From: Opisthorchis felineus
Lineage: Eukaryota; Platyhelminthes; Trematoda; Opisthorchiida; Opisthorchiidae
Reading direction: 5' to 3'
DNA length: 64,000 bases
Assembly (NCBI GenBank): GCA_004794785.1
Contig: SJOL01005632.1
Span: 240,313-304,312 of the forward strand
Each line of letters opens with the position of its first letter. The stretch's first letter is position 1. Shown in pieces: positions 25,201 through 37,900 of the stretch. A program made the translations under genes and the position numbers. Below the pieces are notes generated by a model, which saw only the letters and a program-made list of their open reading frames with translations, was not told the origin of the DNA and ran no database searches.

Positions 25201-26205
25201 GAGTTCATGTGTGGTTTATCTGTAGGGAACGATCGTTCATGTATCTCGCATCCAAACCCAGAAACCAATCGGATAATATTCAAATGAATTAATTCCTTCA
25301 AGCCACAACCCCTTAGTATGAGCATGCCTTACGATGTCTTCCCTCGAGAAAGTTTCTCAAAACCGGTGCTTCTAGAGAGGCAGTGAAAATTTTTGCTGAA
25401 TTTATTCCGTTCTCAGAGAAATACTCCGCTTCCGTGAAGACAGCGGCTACGTCCCTGTACGACCGGGAAATTCACACTCAATAACAGTCACCACCGTAAG
25501 AACGGGCAATTCGGATCCTAACTAATTTTACCGAAGCAGTTCAAGTGAAATTGTAAGTTAAGATTCTGAAAATGTCACTCCTCAGTGAGTGAGATAGGAC
25601 TCAAGCAGTTTATGGAATTGTCCCACCATGCGCAAAGTGGCGTCATCGGGATAGCGCCCTTCACCGCACTCTCCACTGTCCATGGCTCGGCACGCAGGGA
25701 ACGAACCATATTAGACTACGTTTTGTGCCCTGAGACATAAAATGTCATCCTCAGTATCACCACAGGTAACCGTACTAAAAAGTGTTGCTTTCTTCAAGGT
25801 CACAGTGCAGGAACTCATGAAATGCTAAACGTTAACATTTGTCTTAAGCCTGTCACTAAACCTCCTGATAAAGTACACCACTATCCTTTATTTTTGAAGA
25901 GGGTGGTTTCAAACAAAAAAGCGAATCCAGACAATAAATGTGGAAGGATGTGCAGGAGAATATGAGATAAAACGAAGGAAACGTCCCATTTGAAGGCTTG
26001 CCAAAAACAGTTCCAGTCGAACAAAATGACCACCAACGTATGTAAGTGTTTTGTATGAAAACACAAATGCAAAGACCAGAAACTGAAGAGAGGACAAACA
26101 ATGCTAAATGCTTTTCAAGGTGCGGTAAGGGCTAGTACAGTCCAGACTGGCACATCAACCACAAAGTGTCAGTCATACTAGGTCAGGTGTGGAAGTCAAT
26201 GGATG
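16207..26205. other. Ten kilobases without a recognisable feature
   Basis: No ORF above about 105 codons, no recognised domain, and no match to the LINE, SINE or palindrome families of this window. The one small oddity is a direct duplication of about 20 bases (CAGAAATGGCTGGA...) near 16813-16860. It may be intron or intergenic sequence with very old repeats. Confidence 0.4.
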
Positions 26206-26210
26206 AACAC

Positions 26211-27913
26211 TCAGCGCCATGCACAACGCAAAAAATTGTCACAATTACGGAGGGAGCTCAAAACGGTAAGCAAAAACAAGTCACAGACTGTGAGCATAGG
26301 AAGTCCCGGTCCAATAACAGCCTTGGCGGATTGAGGAAAGCAGATCCCTTGATACGAAATGATCACCGGCTGGCGGACCAAAAAGTCAACATCACAGTTG
26401 GTTGCATGTCGGGCGGAGTTGACGGCGAGTGAACAATCACCAGCACCGTGCTTCTGCTTCTTCTCATTCCACACAGCAACTCCGCCCCAACGAAGGTTAT
26501 GTTTACGACTGTAACAGTTGCCCGGCGCTCCCGAACAGCGATTTGGTCAAGCTTGATGAAAGACGTCAACGTAAGTGCTCTCAGCTCCTCAAAGACCGCG
26601 TGTCCCAGGCGACGGAGACGTTTCGCGAGTAGTACTCGGCACTGTGTAGACAGAAGCTTTTCCATATTCGCTCTCCGCCGCATCGAGTTGGTTGAACTCA
26701 GGCTTGGGATACCAAGTCCCCAATGTTGTTCAGCGTGGATGTAGTTAACCGGGGTGTCCTTCGGTAGACTGCCTGATGTTATTGCCCAAACTTTTGAGCA
26801 TGTTTCGGTGGACTTGGCCGAGCACAAGCGAATATTTCAGCCTAGGTAGCAGGCACTTCCTTTAGATCTCCATCCTTTGATGCGGCTTCAAAGGGGCACT
26901 CGTCGCCTCATCAAGCAGTCCCATCAGCTGCTCGTGGTGGTTGCAGATTCTTTTCCCTTTGAAATTTAGGGGACGCCCAACTACGTCATGGTGTCTGTCA
27001 GATCCAGACGGTTGATGAGTTCCTCGGTGAAGCAAAAGGATTTGACTGAGACCGCAGTCGCTTGATATTTTCTGTCCCCAAAATTACCATCGCTTCCGTC
27101 TTTTGGCCGTTGATTGTCGTACCAGCTCTTCCCAACTTGAGCGCAGAAGCTTCAAGCTTTTCTTTAAGGTGATCCTGCCTTTCTGCACACACTATCCAGC
27201 CGACAGTGAAGGCGAAACCGTCCACTAGGGTGTCATGGAACCGGTACCCTTGTTGCGGCATAGACAATCCTATAACCTCATCCATTATCATGATGAACAA
27301 TAGTGAGGAGAATGTATCCTGTAACAGTGAACCTCGAAATTAGGAAGAACTGCTGCAGCATTCTCATAGGACTGTGCGAGGTGCCGAACCAGAGATGAAG
27401 ATGCTCCAAAGGACTCGGCAGATCTGACAATTGTGTCATGCGAAACCGAATCAAACGCTTTCGAGATATTAACAAATGCCAAGCTGAGGTTAGAAAGGGT
27501 CGCTGAAGAGTGATGGAGCAGGGTAACAGCGATGTAGCTCCCAAACAACCGTCTCGATGTAGAAATGCAAACTGGAGTAAAGGCAGTAACAAACTACGGC
27601 TCCAGCGACCAGCAAGCATCTTATGAAAGCATCGAACAAGAATGGATGACACGGAGATCGGTCTCAGTTGATACGGGGAAGTCGGATTTGGGACCTTCGG
27701 AACTAGGGTAATAAGAGCACGACACAAGTGTGGTAGGCAAAACCCAGATACTAATAGCAAATACCCAGCAAATGTGTTGACGCTGAGCCACCGAAACATT
27801 CCGGGCGTGAGCTCGTCCAGACCTGGGGACAAATTGCCCATTACACGGATTATACCACCGAGTCCCTCATCTGTAATTGGATCGATCAAACTCCAGTCAG
27901 ATGATAGCACAAG
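26211..27913 (-). mobile_element. R2-clade non-LTR retrotransposon, copy 2 (5'-truncated, inactive)
   Basis: Closely related to copy 1 at the left end; long aligned stretches differ at scattered bases. On the minus strand, 27278-27910 carries the RT start (SPGLDELTPGMFR, ITLVPKVPNPTSP, RPISVSSILVRCFHK). After a frameshift come ISKAFDSVSHDTIV (27548-27288), FHDTLVDGFAFTVGWIVCAE (27300-26998), and a thumb/C-terminal segment (26827-26363) with LPKDTPVNYIHAEQ and LGIP, diagnostic of R2. Homology to copy 1 stops abruptly near 27910, as expected for a 5'-truncated LINE. A short deletion removes the GVRQGDP motif, and FADD has become FTVG. The 3' limit is uncertain. Confidence 0.85.
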
Positions 27914-28955
27914 AAAGAAAAAGAGTAAATCCTTTCAATCAGATGTTACCCAGAAAACAATCGGCATTTCATAATGGGCCTTTCCCAAAATGTGCTACTT
28001 TGAAATTCAAGTCACGGAATGGGTTCAAATAAATTTGACACCTCAAGTGCCTATGAATCTCCCGTGATGTAGTTAACGTGTTTTATTTCCAGCCAAATAG
28101 CCAAACAGCCTACTTCTACGCACTACTACTACCTACTATCACGTATGGTAGTCCAGTTTTGTTCCAACCGAGACTGGAGGAAGAAGTGCCACAACTACAA
28201 GGCCGAAAACTTGTCCATATCAGAAAAACACTTTGTTAGTCCTGACTTAATGCCCTCCTTAATGGGGGCCTTATACTTCCGAACAAGAAAATCGCATTCT
28301 CTGGTGGTAGTTAATTTGTTCTGCCACTATCCGAAAAGTGTAAAGCAATTCGATACACAAAATCACTGCAGTAAGAAATCCCCTGTTGGTTGGATTGAAT
28401 CTATGATACAATTCCATAAAAGTACTAAGTTCGATTAGCCTTAAAAATAACCGGAACAAGACACCTTCCTCATGTCAATTTCGAGAGACGACCAATACGG
28501 CGTACCTCAGGTAAATTCTTCCCTCATATTCTTTTATTTGCAAATTAAGATCATGGCAAAGCAGTGGCCCAAGAGCCTCTCAAATGAATTAGTCGTTTGT
28601 CAGAGTTTTCCTTCGCCACATATGTAGTTTTACGTCGACTGAAAAATTCTATCACACAATTCGTTGACTTACTAGTCACCATCCTAAACAACTGAGGAAT
28701 CCGTTCATTATGGTCGTTGTCAGTTGACGCCTTTCCCTAAAACAAACTATGTTTGACTGACCATTCCACACGATCGATGTTGGTATTTTCCGGGCTTGGG
28801 GCCACAGGATCCAAATATCATTTTTGTCCGCCAGAATTCCGTTCACTGGTAACAACCTGTCCGTTTTAGAGCTACTGCACAGTCCTCTATTCCTAGGCGT
28901 GAGAAATATACTAGCCATTTACGGTGACATTCTACGGGTTTTTGGCCCGTCATTG
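27914..28955. other. No recognisable feature
   Basis: Contains a 97-codon frame at 28145-28438 (+) with no recognisable domain. Flanked by R2 copy 2 and a SINE-1 insertion. Confidence 0.4.
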
Positions 28956-28970
28956 GGTGTGAAATATTGA

Positions 28971-29152
28971 TCGTTCAGCTGTAGCACCCTTTCAGTGCCT
29001 AGCTGCCATTCCACCAGAAGGAAGCACGAGGGCTGGGATACTACCAGGTTGCAGAAGCCTAGACAGGGGAAGTCGAGATGAGTAGGTCGGGTTCGAACCG
29101 CGGACCTTCCTATCAGTAAATTAGCGATCTTACCACTGAGCCATCTCGCCCC
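28971..29152 (-). repeat. SINE-1 copy (tRNA-derived) with target-site duplication
   Basis: On the minus strand it begins GGGGCGAGATGGCTCAGTG with a pol III A box (TGGCTCAGTGGTAAG) and a B box (GGTTCGAACCC). A conserved body follows (CTCGACTTCCCCTGTCTAGG, CAGCCCTCGTGCTTCCTTC, GGCACTGAAAGGGTG), ending AGCTGAACGAT. It is flanked by GTGAAATATTGA (28959-28970) and GTGAAATAATGA (29153-29164), a 12-base target-site duplication with one mismatch. The body is unlike tRNA, so this is a SINE and not a tRNA gene. Confidence 0.9.
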
Positions 29153-29164
29153 GTGAAATAATGA

Positions 29165-30285
29165 CGCGAACATCAGTGTGTGAGATCATGCAAACATTGT
29201 GGGAATTTCCGGAGAAGGATTTCCGGAAGAAAGTATTCAGCGATCAATGACTGGTATTTTACCTGGATCCTAATAGGGTGCAGTTTGTCAAGCATACTCC
29301 GAGGTTCAAACATAAGTTCCGATATTGACCCGAGAGAAGAATGCCCGAGTTAACTGACGGCCGTAAGCAAAAGCGTACGCAAACTTGATTTCCGGTTTCT
29401 TGCCCGTTTTTTTTTGGTTTCATACAGCAGCCTTACTGACATATCCATTTGTATCGAAGCGGTGTCATACATTGCGACTGATATCGACTATGGGCAAAAC
29501 CACGAGGTACACCGCAGGATTAATAAAATCTCACGCTGAAAATAACAAGCGTCAAAGAATAAGGTGGTTGTTTGATAGTTCCGAATTAGGCTTCAGTCAT
29601 CTGTATGTAGACCATATCCTGGTTAGCCATTAACCTCAAACTGGTACAGGATTGATGCACTCGATATCTAATTTGACTTCAAAGATTGACCACATGTATT
29701 CTGTCTTGAAAAATTTGCCCACTAGTGACTTTGTATTACAGTGAGAGTTGGCTGACCACATCGCATCGGCGATGGAATGGTGCGTGAGCCTGAAGTTGGT
29801 AAAGGATGACAAGCGACAGACTAACAAATTTAGGTTTGTTTGCTATGTGTGCTCAGCCATCGTCTTCCGAAGAACATTTCTTAATGCAGTCGAAACCGTT
29901 ACCGGCCGAAGTTTTGCATTAAACAAGCCATGATATAGCAACGTAAACCGAAAGCGGTCCTTCTGAATGATGTAAACATGGTGCTTCTAGAGATTGGTTG
30001 GATATGGTACGAGACGTGGCACCAAACCGCTATTACTGGCATGTACGCTGTCGCCTTCTAGTTGGCAGCCAATTTATCGACTGCTTGTCATTTTCGACTC
30101 GGTTTCCGTTTTTACGGTCCGAAAATGATGCAGGTATGGCCCGGCCCTTTGGATTCTACTCCCGTTTAATGTCCACATGTGTTTGTCTGAGGCTGCTGAG
30201 GGGCCTAGTTCATGGTCGTTTGCTCAATAGCACCAAGCTTTTGCACGCACTTAGTATTCACCCCAACCCTTCCATTATACCTTTT
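29165..30285. other. No certain feature; possible eroded RTE 5' sequence near the right end
   Basis: A 110-codon frame at 29998-30330 (+) leads toward the RTE copy at 30.3 kb and may contain eroded endonuclease sequence, but I cannot align it with confidence. Confidence 0.35.
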
Positions 30286-30334
30286 GCGAGGCGTTCAGTC
30301 CTAACGGGTTTGTTACGGTCACTGTGGTAAGCGA

Positions 30335-31450
30335 GACGCGCAGATATTGTTATTCTGGCAGGTCATATTAATACCCAGGTTGGCGGACTAAGTCCTCAGA
30401 ACTGCTTCTTGTCTCCCGATTCGGGCTTGAAGCTCACCGTACAGAGGCCATGATCATAGCTTTTAAAAACCATCTTTTCGAGGATGCTAGCCTTCCACAA
30501 TGAACACTGGATCTCATCATGTCATCAGCTATGATTTAAACCAGAGGGATTATGCTGACAACAAGGCGCGCAGATTCCTCAAACACCGAATACTAAATAG
30601 CCTAAAAGTTGACTGAGAGGACTGGTGGATCGCATAAGCCCGGGAAATGGAGAAGGCTACTGCAACTGGGGACAGTCGCACCATGTTCCAGATAATCCGA
30701 TTAACTGGTCAGAGGAGTGTTGGTTTTGGTAAGACTATCTCCGGAAAGGACGGAAAGATGGGTTGGACTCTTTGAAGAACAGTTTAGCTGGACCCTATCA
30801 ACTCACACTCTGGAAGGTCTAACTGAACTTGAGTGGGACGTCGACATCAGACCGCCATCAACGACGGAATCTCAGCACGCAATCTCATTGCTTCAGCTCA
30901 GCAAAGCACCTGGGTCAGACGGTTTGCACCTTCCACACTTCAAAGAAATTAGCGACTCCGTCGTGACTGACCTAACGATCCTACCTCAAAATGTCTTAAA
31001 TGAGGAATAAATTCCAACAGAATGGATTGCCCCGATGGTGATTCACATACTCAAAAATGGTGCAATAACATTGTCCTAAAACTCCCGAGGCATCCGTCTG
31101 GTGTCCAGAGCTTCTAATGTGCTCCCTGGTATTATTGTGCAAAGGTTGGTCCATTATCGAGGGGTCAGATTCGTGAGAATCAAACTGAGTTTTGACCTGG
31201 CCGGGGTTATATTGATCATATCTTAACCTCGCGACAAGTACTTGGACTGTTTCACCTCTTCCGATGACCAACAATGATCGTCCTTCTCGGTCCCGGATCT
31301 GCTTTTGGCTCCTTTGATCGTCAGAAACTGTGAAAGTTTCTTGCGATGAAAGGCATCCCCTCCAAATTCTGGCCTCTTGTAAAGGTTTTATATGCCTCCT
31401 CCCATGGACACATACATGTCCTCCTGGAAAGTCGAGGAGTGACACAGAAG
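30335..31450 (+). pseudogene. RTE retrotransposon, lineage II copy, decayed
   Basis: Reading across frames and stops: ADIVILAGHINTQVGGLS (30335 onward) is the endonuclease 'GDMNAQVG' motif with changes. The linker AREMEKATATGDSRTMFQIIR lies near 30640-30700. The pre-RT segment ERWVGLFEEQFSW...VDIRPPS...LSKAPGSDGLHLPHFKE is open at 30717-31010. RGIRLVSRAS lies near 31090, and an eroded motif A with AMKGIPSKFWPLVKVLY lies near 31290-31400. It stops before motif B/C. The phrase 'KGIPSKF' groups it with the 53.5 and 54.9 kb copies rather than the 41.4 kb copy. Confidence 0.8.
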
Positions 31451-31861
31451 TGACATCAGTTTGACTGTCACCTACAACACAGAGCTGAAGATAATAGAAT
31501 CACTAACTGAATAGAACAAGAAAGTGGTGGGGCTGAGTGTAGCCCTTCGTGGTCTCCTGTGCTTACCGAAATCTCTGGTACATCGAAATAAGTCTTTCAA
31601 CTAAGACGTGATGGGACTAAATATAAGCAGTGTAAAACCTACATTGAGACGATGCCAAGTTCTGCCCGGAAATGAAAAGTCCGGAGTCTAATAATCACAC
31701 AATCAGTCACATCACCACTGGCAATTCTTCCCTGCAGAACGGTATTTTCCAGGTAAGCGTTCGCAGCAGAAGTAGACGCTTTATTTTCGCAGATCAGGGA
31801 TTTATCTCAAATCAAGCATGTGCAGAACAAAAGTTGAATAAATTCTTGACTGAACACTAAT

Positions 31862-31950
31862 AAGAAGGTTGCTGAAAACGCATTAGAAGCACACGACCTG
31901 GTTCGATCTTCTAGAAGCCCATCAGATAGGCACAGTCCCGGAAGTCCCGG
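31862..31950 (+). repeat. Fragment of an unclassified dispersed repeat
   Basis: Resembles the first part of the repeat at 39.5 kb and 34.6 kb: AAGGTTGCTGAAAAC, then CCTGGTTCGATCTTC, GCCCATCAGATAGGCACAGTCCCGG. Divergent; boundaries approximate. Confidence 0.5.
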
Positions 31951-34605
31951 GAAGCTTGCATTTTACCTGAAGCTGAATTGAACAATATTGTGGACGAAAG
32001 ACCCAGCTTGGACTCAGCTGAGTTTCTTGTTAAAACCAAATTAGTTTTCTAATAGGCAAACTTGCGTAATCGTCTCACAAACAGCCGGTTTGATCGTTTT
32101 TCCTTTCGCAGATGTTGAACGCGTGAATTTGGTAGCTTCACAATAGGTGCTCAAGCCCACATCTAGAATGCACATTTCTCTGAGTATGCGTCAGGTACTT
32201 CGAACTTCATCTGGGCCGCCCCGCGATGGAATGGGCTCCTTCGTCAGACTGTTTTCGTGAACCTGGCAAAGGTACATCGACCCTAGGCATGCTCTGTTTT
32301 ACACGCATCCATTTTCGAGCCTCATAAAATAGGGCTACAACTCTTACGTCGTTCTCCATTAACGTACTGCTCGCAGTTTACGAAAGGACGTACAGCTGCC
32401 ACTAGCTGGAAAAAATTCTTGTTACGTGTAGAATTTCTTCAAGAGTGCATTTTCGAAGCTTGTGAATCCCTAGAATGGGCAGAATGCGAACTCAGGCAAC
32501 GAAACAATCTGATTGTCCTCCATACTTGTGTGTTTGGGTGTTATCAATGATATGGGCATGTATTAAGATGAATAACATAGTGATAGTTGTACACTACCAG
32601 AGACGGATCATTAATTATCGCTGCTGATGTTCTAACCTAAAATGAACAACTTAAACATTAAACGCTCTGGCGATCAATAAAATATCCCCAACTACTGTCA
32701 ACGTTATATACGCAGTTTCGTGCTCCAAAGGTAAAGTGGAACCTCTAAGAGAAGTGGTGCAGACTACAGAGTTAAAATTGTGCACCATATGCTTATCGTA
32801 ATTTGCTAGCAGTAAACAAGTAACTGCACTTTGTTGGGACGTTTTGGGACAGAGGCCGAGGCAGGTGTGTCGCAGAGAAAAATCATTGTTTTCTCTTGTA
32901 AGGTGATCCAATCACTTGAACTAGAGCAATTTCGAGTTATTTTGATTACTGATTCAGGCAGTCCCTTATCATAGGAAAGAAATTCGACAAACACTGAAAG
33001 CACTGTAGTCTTGTGCAGCCTGATCGATCAAATCTGGATTAGTATTGATGGCAATTGGGCAACTCGCACGGAACAAGTCAGTGATATACTTCAAGTGTAA
33101 CGTTTTGCATCTTATTCGAGATATAATGGATTATATTACTATTATTATTTATATTGGTCGACCTTTCCACCTAGAACTTTTTTACACTTAGTGTTGTGCT
33201 TTTGGTAGATTTAACAGAGTGATGATGATGGAATAATTTACACGTAGTGATACTGGAACAGATAATTACTCGCAAGTCAGGTAGGTATCTCACACACCAT
33301 ACAAATGTGTGACGCGGTCGACACATTCAGCTTTATGTGACCGTTTTCGGTAGGAACGACATACGGACACAAACAAACAATATAGGGCTACTCGCATACG
33401 GATGACTGAACGTGTCGTCTGAGTTCATAGTCGATTCACACACCTTTCAGGAACTTTCTCATAGGATGGCTAGTATCGCAAGCGATTTGCGTTGAACCAT
33501 CTGAATGCCCTCTGCCCAAAGCCAATCCGATGGATAAGACCAGAGAGAAAACAGTGCATACAATAAACGTTTGGTTCTCAACGCAAGAGGGCTAACTTCC
33601 TATACAGTTCAACTAAGAGTAAACACCTTAATACTCACAAGTCTATTTAGGTGCATGTGCGGCCATATCCCTCGGTGGAGATTCCTATAGTCTTCGTTGA
33701 CCCAGCTGTCTTCTGCAGCTGACCCATCAGTTGACGTACACCTGATCAGTAGTACACTTGCTGTTTATCACAAAAACAACGTACGCAATGTTCAGCAAGT
33801 GCACCAACTTCACCCCGCTGGGACCTACCGTGTCCCGGTTCACGTCGTATAGAGACATCTAGAAAGGAGAGAAATTTTGATGGTATGGAAGAGGCGTGTT
33901 ATGGTATCGCGACTCAGTAGAACAGAGAGGAATATAAGATGTAGCTGTAAGCAGTCTGGGAACAAAATAAAAATTTCAGTGCATCCTTAAATGGGGCTTT
34001 AGCTCTGCGCAGATAAACGATGAACACAGGAGACTCCTCATGCTAGACGTGTTCTGCCTCGCAGGTGACAATCCGATAGACAACAGTTGTACTATTAGGA
34101 GAACCAGCTCCGAATGTAACTGGCCTACACAACTGCCAGTGGAATTACCGCTTCATAAGCAGCCCGTTTTCGGCCGCACACGATACGCCTGTACGCGTCA
34201 GTGCTCAATAGATCAGCTAATTCACACGTTCATTAGCTTTCTGGTTTGGCTAAGCGCATCAGGCTATCAAGCGGCTATCCAGACTCTGGTTCACGGTATT
34301 AAGAAGGCATTAAGAAAACTGTGGACCACAACGTCTACCACGAAGGAAAATAAAATATTTCGACCAGAGCTAGGTTAGCGCTATTCAGTAGCTGTCTCTG
34401 TCCGTGTCATGTGGATCTAAAAGGACTGGTGGCAGATTTAGCCTAGTGAAGGGGTGCCCATACTTGGTTAAAAAACCAAGCATTTATGAGATTTTGCGTA
34501 ATAACGACTAGCTAACTGGGCTTCGTTACTGCACATTTGTGGTTTCAACACTATGTGGTTAACAGATCGGGAAAATTGTACTCTAAACCTTTTTCTTGAA
34601 TGAAT
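31951..34605. other. No recognisable feature
   Basis: Short frames only, the longest 112 codons at 34040-34378 (+), with no domain recognised. Confidence 0.4.
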
Positions 34606-34611
34606 CTACTT

Positions 34612-34935
34612 ACAGGGCTGCTGAAAGCCGTTGGACAGACGAAGACCTGCTTCTCTCATTAGGCAGGCGCAGTCCCCGAGTTTCCGTCAACATTATGTTC
34701 TTGAATCCAAATTTTACTAAACTCGCGATCTATGCACACGAATTTGCGCACGAGCTTGCGAATAGTGTTCCTTGAAGAAGATATACTGCGATATCTCGAA
34801 TATCGTACCAACTGGGAAATGAAGCACTCCCCGTGCAGCACATTCATTTGAAGAATATTAACGGGAGATTCAGTTGGAATCCTGTTGAATCCCCCCAATA
34901 AACCAAATTATTTTGCAAATGAGTATGTTTCGCGA
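34612..34935. repeat. Unclassified dispersed repeat, copy B
   Basis: Part 1 (34612-34720) matches 39505-39620 in the same orientation (GCAGTCCCCGAGTTTCCGTCAACATTATGTTC). Part 2 (34790-34930) matches 39640-39773 only as its reverse complement (on the minus strand, CTTCAAATGAATGTGCTGCACG...CGATATTCGAGATAT). About 70 bases between the parts are absent from the 39.5 kb copy. One of the two copies therefore carries an internal inversion. Confidence 0.75.
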
Positions 34936-37900
34936 AGTTTCTCGAGCCTTTTTTCTCATCCTGCAGTATCGAAATGCTAAATGCATCAAGGTGGAAATTC
35001 TGCTCACAAAATTGTTTTATTATCGTGTACATGTAACACAAAACAAATACTCTCTTCCCCATTGGCCAAAGTTAACATGTTCATGAAATCAGCCAACTGA
35101 TTCGATGAACCAGTTTATTTATGCTTAACGAACTAAACGTAATAATTAGTACATTTTCTCCTGAAGTAAAACTTCACTATCATCCATCTGATAGGTAAAT
35201 AAGTTAGTAGAATGTGACGACGTACCCATATGTCCACCCTTTTCTTCTGTCCGACCGCCAAAGCCAAATTAGTATCTACTCGGCGAGGTTAAACACTGAC
35301 GAGTAATGCGACCGTGTTTATTGAATGCAAGTCAACTATCGTAGTTCTATCGAACTAACTGATCGTTCGACCAACCAACAAGATAAAATCCGCACCGGCT
35401 GTACGTGCTAAACAGTGAAGGTTTTCAAATTGATGTTAAGATATTCCTTTAAGATATTAAGACGTTAAGATATGTGGTAGCAGTCACTCAGGTAACATTG
35501 AATTCAAGAGAAGTTTTACTGCTTTCCGGCCGAGATAGATATCGCACCATTCCACAACCGACGTTTTCTGGGGATTTTCGCTGTTTTTGCTCAATAACCA
35601 CTTACTGTATAGACTTAAATCTTACAGAGTGCGCGAATCAAGTCAAGAAGGAAAACTAGACCCTCATTCAATTTAGCTCGGCTTTGGCCTTCAGTCGCCT
35701 AAGGGCGTTACTCATCATTCGGTTATTCATGCACTTCCTAAAATCCATCACCCGAATCATCTTAATCCTCTCAACAAACGCATTCGTCAGGAGACTTTAT
35801 CGTGATGTTCACCTTGCTGATGTTTTTTGTCCCAATTCTGTCCTATGAAGTTTGCTTTCAAGTTAGTGGTGCAGCCAAATGATCCATGGGATTATGGTAA
35901 CTGAAATGACAATGACATATCCCACCTTTTGCGGCGCAATTCACAGGAAAACTAGTTAAAACTCTGGCTTGATGACGCAAAACTTGAAATTGCTTAAGTT
36001 CTTTGCGCCCTAGCGACTTCTCTGAACAGTACTCTTCCTACCCAGGTACAATTGTTCTGGCTACTCCAGAAACACCAGTCCAGCTCATCGGCACTGCACC
36101 TTCTAGCCTGTCACCTCTGCCCCATCAGTGCACAATTAAAACATCTGAACCATCTCCTCCGAACAAGGCTTGAAGTCTCAGTGAGGTGTTTTCGGATATG
36201 TAACCACCACAGTCGGGCTCAAATGTCCACCCAACAGTTATTGTGGTTCGTCCGAACTTCCCAGTTCGGTAAACAATTAAATTACGCAAGTGGTTTTCGA
36301 ATTCAATCGTTTCTTCAATCAACTCTGCTGTCTCCCAGGGATAATTACACCCGTTTGCAATGAATTCGCCGGTGCATTATCTCGACTACATCGTGGTGAC
36401 TTGTTCGTTGTCATGTTCGACAGAAAACCTGCTGATGATGTCATTCACCTCGTTTGTTCATCTCTACGAATCGAATCGCAGCTGTTTTATAACCAGCTTC
36501 TATCAGAAAGCACTTCGACTAAATAGTACCGTCCTGCATACTAAAATAAACGTCACCTACCGGAACATGTTGGATGCCTCAGAGTGATGAGGATTGATTG
36601 ATCATGTGCTAAATGCTATGCGTTTCACCTCCCACTGGGAAGGATGTATTACCTGAAACAATACTGACATCAATTGGTACTTCTATCTTACACTGACTGC
36701 ATCCAAACACAGGGAGGATAACGGAGACCCTTTCTCCAAAGTGCGAAGCGCAAAGACAGCAAACAAGCTCGCCGTCACCCCTTGTTAGCCCTTTTCCCAG
36801 GACATAAACCTAAGACTTGCCTGTTCCATTCTGAACAGACAGAGAAAACAACGCTGTCAAGCAAAAGGTAATTCGCAGCTTCTAGACGCATCTCTCAATT
36901 GAATTCCTGCTTCACAACCGAACATACCCTTTTCAGTGGTCCAGTCACCTCACAGTTCTTAGGCAACAACCCGTGCTCGCTAGCAGAGGTTACGGCTCAC
37001 AACGATATACCGAAACAGCCCCTCATATAGCTTGGTACGCATGTAGCACAAGATCTGGAACTACATATACCTTATATTCACGAACATGCGAGATGTTCTC
37101 TGTAACGCAACGCCTACTCGACTGGGATCTTGCTTGCTGATCTCCAGTCAGTGCTTCAAAAAACACCAATGGAGAAGAAGGGGAAGCCAAGCGCCAAGCT
37201 GATTCTCCTGTGATTAGCGCGTTCAGCGTGGTTAGCTTTTTTAAAAATAAAATGCTATCATCCAGTTGCCTTAGTTGTCTGTGGTGATCTCCTAACCATA
37301 GACAGATAAGTCAACTAAAAATTGGCCAGGGGCTTAACACCATTCCTTGGGCAGTGAGGGTGAAAGGCAGTAATAACCAGGAGTCCCGTGACATATCCGG
37401 CCGTAAACTTCCGAGACCGAAGGAGACTCCGGGAGTAGAGAAAATGGAATAAAATATGAACGTTCAAGAAATACTTTGCCTCTTCCATTTCCTTACCCTT
37501 ATGCGTCGGCAAGGTTTCAGGGTCGGATTGCACACTATTTTTCACTTAATGCCTGACGACTAATTGCATCCTGTTTATTCCGAATTAAAAATCAAGCAGC
37601 TAGCCGACGCTTGAAAATGCATATATTCTCAGGTTTCTATCGTGGAAGTCAAGCAGTTCAGGTTTAGCCAAACGGCTTGCAAATAGTGAGGCCGTGAAAG
37701 CGAACCTCATGAGGAGGCTGTTATTTTAAGGCTTACTGGTACCAATAAGCTTTGTGTTACTTCGTGGCGACAATCAGTCCACATCCGTCTATGCAGAATA
37801 CGCTTTGATTAGAATGAATTGGTACAATATTATTTTCCTTAAAACTTAGATTTTTAGTGTCAAGTTACCAGAGGAATGGACTTGAAACGCCCCCTCACCT

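Noticed and set aside
29080..29155. Possible tRNA gene (A box, GGTTCGAACC)
   Set aside because: The acceptor stem does not pair and a conserved 100-base non-tRNA body follows with TSDs, so it is a SINE; the same holds at 51.5, 55.4 and 49.7 kb.
36052..36590. Cluster of overlapping frames on both strands
   Set aside because: Looked like a possible exon, but no frame has a recognisable domain and none dominates.
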